From NCBI GenBank assembly GCA_047615875.1, contig JBLHGU010000031.1:1-38534 (forward strand): 38,534 bases of DNA, given 5' to 3'. Each line of letters opens with the position of its first letter. Position 1 is the stretch's first letter. This stretch comes from JBLHGU01 sp047615875 (GTDB lineage Bacteria > Pseudomonadota > Gammaproteobacteria > Arenicellales > CAJQKF01). Of this stretch, positions 32,861 through 38,534 are shown one piece after another. Under the pieces are notes generated by a model. That model saw only the letters and a program-made list of their open reading frames with translations, did not search any database and was not told the DNA's origin. The position numbers and the translations under genes are program-made.

Positions 32861-34387
32861 ATGGATAAAGCCATAGTTGCTGACACAAAACCTACACCGG
32901 TTGAGCTTGAAAAAGATGAGCAATATCACTGGTGTGCCTGCGGGCGCTCAGGTAATCAACCGTTTTGTGATGGCTCCCATCGTGGTACCGGCATCACACC
33001 AAAGGGTTTCACTGCAGAAGAATCTGGCACGGCGCATTTGTGCATGTGCAAGCAAACCAAAAACCCTCCTTACTGTGATGGCTCACACACAAAGCTGGCA
33101 AAAAATACCAAACCCGTAGCTGTATCTATAGGGTCAGTAGATGACGTTCAGCCAACGCCAGAAGAGCCCACCGTAAAAGCTATTCATGAGTTGGCGAAGC
33201 ATGGCCTCAGCAAGGTCGGCCATCATGGCGAAATGTCGGCTATGGGCGTGCCGTTGACCACATTACCACGCTGGGATGACATACAGATTCTCACTGCCCA
33301 AATGGCAATCAAACCATTGCTTGATGATGCCTCTGTAGGCACACAACTGGTTATCGGTCCGAATGCCAAAAAACCTTTGGTTCTGGACATACCTCTATTT
33401 GTTTCAGACATGAGCTTTGGTGCACTGTCTGAAGAAGCTAAAACCGCATTGGCGAGGGGAGCCGAACTAGCCGGCACCGGTATTTGCTCAGGTGAGGGCG
33501 GTATGTTACCGGAAGAGCAAAGTGAGAACTCACGCTACTTCTATGAATTGGCATCAGCTAAATTTGGTTTCAAAGAGGAGTTGTTGGAGAAAGTGCAGGC
33601 ATTTCATTTCAAAGGCGGACAAGGGGCAAAAACTGGCACTGGTGGTCATTTACCGGGTAATAAAGTGGTCGGGAAAATCGCTCAAGTCAGAGGTCTTGCC
33701 GAAAAAACCGCAGCAGTGTCGCCGGCAACTTTTACCGACTTAAGCAGTGTCGAAGACTTTAGGAAATTTGGTGACCGAGTTCGTGAGATTAGTGGCGGCA
33801 TACCTATTGGCATGAAGTTGTCTGCCAATCACATTGAGGCAGACATTGATTTCGCACTTAAGGCCGGTGCCGATTACATTATTCTGGATGGACGTGGCGG
33901 TGGCACCGGTGCCGCACCGATAATTTTCAGAGATCATATATCTGTTCCCACCATGGCGGCACTAGCCCGGGCCAGGCATTATCTGAATAAACAGGGCAGG
34001 GCCGATGTCACACTGATTATAACCGGCGGGCTGCGTGTTGCCACGGATTTTGCCAAAGCCATGGCGCTGGGTGCCGATGGCGTAGCTCTTTCCAACTCCG
34101 CCATGCAGTCCATCGGTTGTGTTGCTGCACGTATGTGTAACACCAACAACTGCCCAGCCGGTATTGCTACGCAGAAACCGGAGTTAAGGGCAAAACTAGA
34201 CGTGGCATCTTCCGCCAAACGTCTAGCTACGTTTTTTGGTGCATCCGTGGAATTGATGCAAGTACTAGCTAGAGCTTGTGGACATGATCACCTGAATCAG
34301 TTTAATAAAGCGGATATCACCAGTTGGAAGCGCGATGTTTCCGATCTTACCGGTATTGAATTCGCCGGTTTTGATGCCGGTCGCTAG
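32861..34387 (+). CDS. Double-CDGSH iron-sulfur domain fused to a glutamate-synthase-like FMN domain
   Basis: The 508-residue protein starts with two CDGSH zinc-finger-like iron-sulfur motifs: C25-x-C27-x8-C36-x3-H40 and C61-x-C63-x8-C72-x3-H76. Each should hold a [2Fe-2S] cluster with one His ligand, as in mitoNEET-like proteins. From about residue 130 it is a glutamate synthase large-subunit-like FMN TIM barrel, with DMSFGALSEEAKTALARGAE, GTGICSGEGGMLPEEQ, DGRGGGTGAAP and ALGADGVALSNSAMQSIGC. C420-x5-C426-x4-C431 (CVAARMCNTNNCPAGIATQ) can bind the [3Fe-4S] cluster of this family. The glutaminase domain of true GltB is missing, so it is probably not a glutamate synthase but a redox enzyme reducing an unknown, perhaps quinone-like, substrate. 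It lies between a hydroquinone reductase and a pirin. Confidence 0.9.
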   Translation: MDKAIVADTKPTPVELEKDEQYHWCACGRSGNQPFCDGSHRGTGITPKGFTAEESGTAHLCMCKQTKNPPYCDGSHTKLAKNTKPVAVSIGSVDDVQPTPEEPTVKAIHELAKHGLSKVGHHGEMSAMGVPLTTLPRWDDIQILTAQMAIKPLLDDASVGTQLVIGPNAKKPLVLDIPLFVSDMSFGALSEEAKTALARGAELAGTGICSGEGGMLPEEQSENSRYFYELASAKFGFKEELLEKVQAFHFKGGQGAKTGTGGHLPGNKVVGKIAQVRGLAEKTAAVSPATFTDLSSVEDFRKFGDRVREISGGIPIGMKLSANHIEADIDFALKAGADYIILDGRGGGTGAAPIIFRDHISVPTMAALARARHYLNKQGRADVTLIITGGLRVATDFAKAMALGADGVALSNSAMQSIGCVAARMCNTNNCPAGIATQKPELRAKLDVASSAKRLATFFGASVELMQVLARACGHDHLNQFNKADITSWKRDVSDLTGIEFAGFDAGR

Positions 34388-34399
34388 AGAAAAATTCAA

Positions 34400-35233
34400 A
34401 TGACTAATCGAAAAATTTTAAAACTGTTTAACAGTAAACCCACCAGTGATGGTGATGGCGTAAAAATACGACGTGTCGCGACGAACGGAGATATTGGTGC
34501 TCTGGATCCATTCTTGTTATTCGACGAAATTGCTTCAGACGATGCAGCGGATTATATCGGTGGGTTTCCATCTCACCCACATCGCGGTTTTGAAACCGTT
34601 ACTTATATGTTGGAAGGTGCCTTTACTCATCGAGACCATATGGGTAATGAAGGTCACTTAAGAACCGGTGGTGTGCAATGGATGACCGCAGGCAAGGGAG
34701 TGATTCATTCAGAAATGCCGGAGCAGGAAGAAGGACGACTGCATGGTTTTCAGATATGGGTAAATTTGCCTGCGAAAGATAAAATGCAGCCTGCTCGATA
34801 CCAGGAGTTTGATCCAGAGCAGGTACCGCAAGTATCTTTATCAGAAGGTGGACTGGTGCGCGTCATTGCAGGCAGCCTGCTTGGAGTTGAAGGTCCCGTC
34901 AAGGAAGTTGCTACCAATCCATCGTATTTTGATATTCGCCTTTCAGCCAATACCGCGATAGACATTCCAACCCTTCAGGAACATAACGCTATCGCTTATG
35001 TCTACAAAGGTCAGTTACAGGTAGATGGGCAGAGTATTGATCAAGGGCAGCTGGCTCAATTTAGTAATGGTGAGCAGGTAACCATTACGGCCCAGGAAGA
35101 TGCCGGACTTCTATTTTTGAGTGCCGCACCTATCAACGAACCTATAGCCAATTATGGACCTTTTGTGATGAATACCCGAGCCGAGATTGAGCAGGCTATC
35201 AGTGACTATCGTGCAGGTGTTTTAACGGATTGA
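34400..35233 (+). CDS. Pirin-family protein (YhaK/YhhW type)
   Basis: This 277-residue bicupin has the pirin metal site H59-P-H61 in FPSHPHRGFETVTYMLEG and H103-S-E105 in GKGVIHSEMPEQEEG. HGFQIWVNLPAKDKM and a C-terminal second cupin (GPFVMNTRAEIEQAI at the end) are characteristic. Several bacterial pirins act as quercetinases, opening flavonols, and E. coli yhaK is next to yhaJ. It starts 12 bases after the CDGSH-flavoprotein gene, so it is in the same operon. All four expected metal ligands are present. A role in quinone/flavonoid redox chemistry is inferred from context. Confidence 0.93.
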   Translation: MTNRKILKLFNSKPTSDGDGVKIRRVATNGDIGALDPFLLFDEIASDDAADYIGGFPSHPHRGFETVTYMLEGAFTHRDHMGNEGHLRTGGVQWMTAGKGVIHSEMPEQEEGRLHGFQIWVNLPAKDKMQPARYQEFDPEQVPQVSLSEGGLVRVIAGSLLGVEGPVKEVATNPSYFDIRLSANTAIDIPTLQEHNAIAYVYKGQLQVDGQSIDQGQLAQFSNGEQVTITAQEDAGLLFLSAAPINEPIANYGPFVMNTRAEIEQAISDYRAGVLTD

Positions 35234-35313
35234 GGTTGTTTTGCGGACCTGCCTATCTGGATGATAACGGGTACAATTAGTCGGCAACCCCCAAAAGACT
35301 ATCCTTATCTGGC

Positions 35314-36042
35314 ATGTTACTAAAAAGAAGAACGCGCGCTGTAGTTTCTGCTGCATCTGTTACCGTTAGCGGAATAGAAATTCAGGTTCTAAGAAAAAGC
35401 ATAAAAAATCTGAATTTTGTTGTGCGACCGCCCGATGGTCAGGTTCGATTATCTGTGCCCAAGCGAATGACTGACGCCGAGATAAGGCTCGCTATAACCT
35501 CCAGGCTAGCGTGGATTATCAAGCATCAGGAGACCTTTAAGTATCAAACAATCAACCCACCAGTACAATTTGTGTCCGGTGAGAACCACTCGGTATTTGG
35601 TAAGTCATATACTTTGGATGTATTAGAATGCAATTCGAAACCAGGTGTGATATTACTCGCTTCCGGGAGGCTAAATTTGTCGGTGCGTCCAAAGTCATCC
35701 ACGGAAACTAGAGCGAAAGTTCTAAATAACTGGTATCGAGACGAGCTAAAAAAGAGAATGCCGGGTCTATTAGAGAAATGGCAACCTGTTGTGGGAAAAG
35801 AAGCGCAGCAGTGGGGTGTTAAGAAAATGAAGACCCGGTGGGGTAGTTGCAATATTCTAAAGCGACGAATTTGGTTAAATCTGGAGCTGGCAAAAAAACC
35901 AGCCGAGTGCCTGGAATATGTCCTGGTGCATGAGTTGGTCCATTTACATGAGCGTTACCACAACAAACGTTTTTACTCACTGATGGACAAATTTATGCCC
36001 TCATGGCGTATCTACAAGAAGCTTTTAAATGCCCATTCCTAA
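35314..36042 (+). CDS. YgjP-like metallopeptidase (M48-type HExxH, DUF45)
   Basis: This 242-residue protein of the YgjP/WSS1-related DUF45 family has the N-terminal beta-rich part KNLNFVVRPPDGQVRLSVPK (31-50), MKTRWGSCNILKRRIWLNLE (172-191) and the zinc motif H206-ELVH210 with H216 in VHELVHLHERYHNKRF. The fold is a minimal zincin. Bacterial YgjP-like proteins are presumed peptidases; their substrates are not known to me. The start codon is an ATG 81 bases after the pirin stop, and the gene may still be read with the pirin operon or have its own promoter. No signal peptide is visible, so it should be cytoplasmic. Confidence 0.85.
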   Translation: MLLKRRTRAVVSAASVTVSGIEIQVLRKSIKNLNFVVRPPDGQVRLSVPKRMTDAEIRLAITSRLAWIIKHQETFKYQTINPPVQFVSGENHSVFGKSYTLDVLECNSKPGVILLASGRLNLSVRPKSSTETRAKVLNNWYRDELKKRMPGLLEKWQPVVGKEAQQWGVKKMKTRWGSCNILKRRIWLNLELAKKPAECLEYVLVHELVHLHERYHNKRFYSLMDKFMPSWRIYKKLLNAHS

Positions 36043-36436
36043 GATGTATCCAATTCTCCACATCAACTCCCGCTTTGCAGAATCCCTAAAGATAGTGGTC
36101 AAGCCATTAAGGAGATTTAAAAGACTATGGTCGTCGCCTTAGATTGGACGAAATCTACAATGCCAGTTGTGTAAGAGTCAGAATCTTTCCTGACCAATTA
36201 CCGAGATAGTATTTGATTAGACTAGACAGTGGTTTTGTGCGATAGATGGCCCATTAGAGACATTCCAATAAACTTTAATCTGGCTGAGTTTTGCCCATTA
36301 GAGCCAGTCGACTAATCTCCAATCTGACTCTGATTTGGCCATAGCCGACCTACCGCTACAATATACAAATGAAACTAATATCCAATTCCGAAAGTGGAAC
36401 TAGGCAAAGTGGCATCACGATATTTGATGCTTTTTA
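36043..36436. other. 394-bp intergenic region without genes
   Basis: I see no coding signal. It contains an 11-base direct repeat GCCCATTAGAG at 36249-36259 and 36293-36303, 44 bases apart. The region separates the metallopeptidase gene from the converging cyclase gene. No stem with T run was found. Confidence 0.5.
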
Positions 36437-38218
36437 TCACTGGGGTAGACCGCCAGCGCGCAGACCTTCGAGTATTACCTCGAGGTCTTTTTTGTACTTG
36501 AACCGCATCAATTCTTCGTAGCGCGAGACTGTTGAACGTGGATCGATCACTAATAACCTCGCGACAGCGACACGAGCTTCCTCCGAGCGCCCAAGCTGGC
36601 TGGACGCAGCAGCTAAAACTAGCTGAGTAGTGTCCCAGCTCGGGTTTAAAGCCATTGATCTGCCGGCCATCTCCAACGCCTCATCGACATGGCCGGAAAA
36701 CAGGTGTGCCATCGCGGCGCCAGTCACGAAGAAAAAGCTTCCCGGATCAGAGGGGCTCAAGCGTTGAGCGCGCTCAAAGCAGGGTAGAGCGACGTCTGAT
36801 TTGCCTGCAAAGATGTTACCCCAACCTGCGAACATGGATATTGGCGCGGCGTTCGGGTTTATGGAAAGAGCGCGGTCTAAAGTGCTCAGTCCCACTTCAT
36901 AATCTCGGCCGACCATTAACAGGGCAAACCCGGCCGCAGCCATGGCATTGGCATCGTTGCTGTTGGTGGCGATTGCTCTGCGGGCCAGTGCAATGCTAGT
37001 TGTCGCGTCATTTTCCTGTACCGTTTCCCACTCCCTCGTCAAACGCTGCTCGTAGCACCAAGCAGCATAGGCAAGCGCGGGGGCATAGCTTGGATCGAGT
37101 TCAATTGCCTCATGGAGTAGTCTCAATGCCTCGGTGTTGTCATCCGGTTGCATGGCATAAGTGTGCTGTAGAGCACGCAAATAAAGGTCGTAGGCGTCTA
37201 GGTTTTCTGGCCGTATTTTTTTCGACCGCTCGATTTCAGCCTTACGCAGCGTCGGTTCGATCGAACCGACCACGCTTTCGGTTATTTGATCCTGTAAATC
37301 GAAAACATCCTCTAAGCGGCCGTCGAAGCGATTGGCCCAGAGGTGAGCGCCGCTAGAGCCATCGATCAGCTGACCGGTTATGCGAATTCGATTACCCGAC
37401 TTGCGGACGCTGCCTTCCAGCACGTATCGAACACCGAGTTCATTGGAGACCTGCCGTACGTCCACGGATCTACCCTTGTAAGTAAAGCTGGAATTGCGTG
37501 CGATGACAAACAACTGATCCAGCTGAGACAGAGCCGTAATTATGTCCTCGACCATCCCATCGGCAAAGTACTCCTGTTCCGGGTCTCCGCTCATGTTATT
37601 AAACGGTAGGACAGCGATAGAAGGCTTGTTTGGTAGAGTCGGAGCATGCGAATGCTCCACTATAGTTTGTTGCGGATTATAGTTGCCGTCGTCAAGTCGA
37701 ACTGCGAAGCAACGTAGAGGACGGGCAATGTTCTTAACCTCTATCTCCCCAAGGTCCTCGAGAGTGACATCCATGCGATCGCGGACTTGATCCCGCGCGG
37801 CGCGAGAGAGGCAAATCCCGCCTGGTGCCGCCAAACTCTCTAGTCTCGCCGCCACGTTAACACCATCACCATAAACATCCTCCTCCTCGACGATGATATC
37901 GCCAAGATTGATCCCGATGCGGTAGACGATCCGTCGATTCTCTGCTACTTCAACATTGCGTTCCCGCAGTGCCGTTTGCAACTCGATGGCGAAGGTAACA
38001 GCGTCCACGACACTGCGAAATTCCATGAGCACACCATCGCCCATTAGCTTAACAATACGACCGTGGTAGTGCGCCAGTTTGGGTTCGATCAGTTCCTTGC
38101 GGTCGGCTTTGAGTGCGTTCAACGTGCTCAGCTCGTCCTCGCCCATAAGACGGGAGTAGCTGACCACATCAGCGGCCAAGATCGTCGTCAGCTTGCGCTC
38201 GACCCTTTCTATCGTCAC
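36437..38218 (-). CDS. Class III adenylate/guanylate cyclase with TolB-like and TPR regions
   Basis: From the GTG at 38218 (AGGGG 7 bases upstream) the protein has 593 residues; an ATG at 38284 would add 22 residues with no family resemblance. Domains: class III nucleotidyl cyclase (about 1-165; LTTILAADVVSYSRLMGEDE with the metal-binding Asp, KLMGDGVLMEF, EDVYGDGVNVAARLESLAAP). Then comes a TolB-like segment (KPSIAVLPFNNMSGDPEQEY, FADGMVEDIITALSQ, ITGQLIDGSSGAHLWANRFD), and helical TPR-like repeats from about 340 to the end. This layout is common in large families of soluble cyclases; they probably make cAMP or cGMP under control of the sensor half. Substrate choice (A or G) is not determined from sequence here. 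It is on its own, at the right edge, next to repeat-rich DNA. Confidence 0.88.
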   Translation of the reverse strand: MTIERVERKLTTILAADVVSYSRLMGEDELSTLNALKADRKELIEPKLAHYHGRIVKLMGDGVLMEFRSVVDAVTFAIELQTALRERNVEVAENRRIVYRIGINLGDIIVEEEDVYGDGVNVAARLESLAAPGGICLSRAARDQVRDRMDVTLEDLGEIEVKNIARPLRCFAVRLDDGNYNPQQTIVEHSHAPTLPNKPSIAVLPFNNMSGDPEQEYFADGMVEDIITALSQLDQLFVIARNSSFTYKGRSVDVRQVSNELGVRYVLEGSVRKSGNRIRITGQLIDGSSGAHLWANRFDGRLEDVFDLQDQITESVVGSIEPTLRKAEIERSKKIRPENLDAYDLYLRALQHTYAMQPDDNTEALRLLHEAIELDPSYAPALAYAAWCYEQRLTREWETVQENDATTSIALARRAIATNSNDANAMAAAGFALLMVGRDYEVGLSTLDRALSINPNAAPISMFAGWGNIFAGKSDVALPCFERAQRLSPSDPGSFFFVTGAAMAHLFSGHVDEALEMAGRSMALNPSWDTTQLVLAAASSQLGRSEEARVAVARLLVIDPRSTVSRYEELMRFKYKKDLEVILEGLRAGGLPQ

Positions 38219-38415
38219 TTGAAAACCCCTATGTAAACTGTGAGTAATTGATGAACTATATATAACCGACCGTGTTATTGACATAGACAGTATCCGGTTT
38301 GAGTATTCTACAAACGTAGGATAGACGAAACGAGATGAGCATTTTAGCGAACCGGTTTTATTTTATCGGTAAAGGCTACGCCTTGCCTAAAACGGGCATA
38401 CCCAGAGGCACTGCT

Positions 38416-38452
38416 GGTAGGTCGGCATTACGCTACGCTAATCCGACCTACC
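38416..38452. repeat. REP-like palindrome (GGTAGGTCGG family)
   Basis: GGTAGGTCGGCATTACG pairs with CGCTAATCCGACCTACC with a single bulged C and a short loop. The GTAGGTCGGATTAGCG...AATCCGACCTAC unit is a widespread intergenic palindrome in gammaproteobacteria. Only one copy is seen in this window. Confidence 0.75.
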
Positions 38453-38509
38453 TAAACTCCTGATTTTTATAGCTCTGCATCCATGATGAGATTGCCGCGC
38501 CTGCGGCTC

Positions 38510-38534
38510 GCAATGACCGCAATGACCGCAATGA
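38510..38534. repeat. 9-bp tandem repeat GCAATGACC running off the window
   Basis: Two full copies (38510-38518, 38519-38527) and a partial third (38528-38534) reach the window end; total length is unknown. It directly follows an inverted repeat with the common CTCGCAATGAC end. Confidence 0.7.

Larger units (their letters stand above)
38219..38534. other. Repeat-rich intergenic DNA at the right edge
   Basis: No gene is seen in this 316-bp stretch. It holds the leader of the cyclase gene, a REP-like palindrome (38416-38452), an imperfect inverted repeat ATTGCCGCGCC...GGCTCGCAAT (about 38491-38514), and the start of a GCAATGACC tandem array. Such elements are common between gammaproteobacterial genes. 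Confidence 0.6.

Noticed and set aside
32861..34387. Glutamate synthase large subunit GltB
   Set aside because: The N-terminal glutaminase domain and the C-terminal GXGXG domain are absent, and two CDGSH motifs replace the start.
36655..37609. Several plus-strand open frames inside the cyclase gene
   Set aside because: They lie opposite a gene with clear domain motifs (cyclase, TolB-like, TPR-like) and have no motif of their own.
1..38534. CRISPR arrays, tRNA or rRNA genes, intact IS elements, prophage
   Set aside because: No regularly spaced direct repeats, no CCA-ended cloverleaf-like segments, no transposase, integrase or phage structural genes were found by reading.

Overview
The window looks like a chromosomal segment of a heterotrophic, probably marine or soil, gammaproteobacterium. 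The reasons are a five-enzyme glycogen operon, a SoxR with the full iron-sulfur motif, a YhaJ/YqjG/pirin-type redox cluster, a YdjM-like protein, and REP-like palindromes at the right end. The exact genus cannot be read from the sequence. I see no rRNA, tRNA, CRISPR array, intact insertion sequence or prophage.

Left part (1-8.7 kb): a patchwork of single genes. It holds a DAO-type FAD oxidoreductase, a Phd/YefM antitoxin whose PemK/MazF-like toxin partner is decayed, a TauD/TfdA-type dioxygenase followed by a broken class II aldolase, an SRPBCC protein, a small membrane protein, a PA1024-like flavin oxidoreductase, a GST, a DUF4399-type exported protein, a homocysteine methyltransferase-like protein and a 2OG-Fe(II) oxygenase.

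SoxR region (8.8-15.3 kb): soxR diverges from a Rieske protein with a large uncharacterised helical C-terminal part. The region between them carries a 19-bp-spaced promoter around a perfect palindrome, as expected for a SoxR-activated promoter. An SDR, a CaiB/BaiF CoA transferase and a YdjM-like membrane protein follow on the same strand. A GST and an uncharacterised protein converge on them.

Decayed region (15.3-18.8 kb): a secreted hypothetical protein, a membrane fatty acid desaturase broken by a frameshift, and a 3-OH-PAME-type methyltransferase cut off and joined to the tail of a TPR protein. The desaturase and methyltransferase have nearly the same CRP-like palindrome upstream, so they were probably one regulon that is now lost.

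Glycogen operon (19.4-30.7 kb, minus strand): glgC-glgA-glgP-(glgX::malQ)-glgB. Synthesis and breakdown are encoded together, with the debranching enzyme and 4-alpha-glucanotransferase in a single 1248-residue polypeptide.

Redox/quinone cluster (30.8-36.0 kb): a YhaJ-like LysR regulator diverges from a glutathionyl-hydroquinone reductase, a double-CDGSH/glutamate-synthase-like flavoprotein and a pirin; a YgjP-like metalloprotease follows. A 29-bp perfect inverted repeat with a second weaker copy 41 bp away lies in the divergent region and looks like the LysR operator. The right end holds a class III cyclase with a TPR tail and repeat-rich intergenic DNA.
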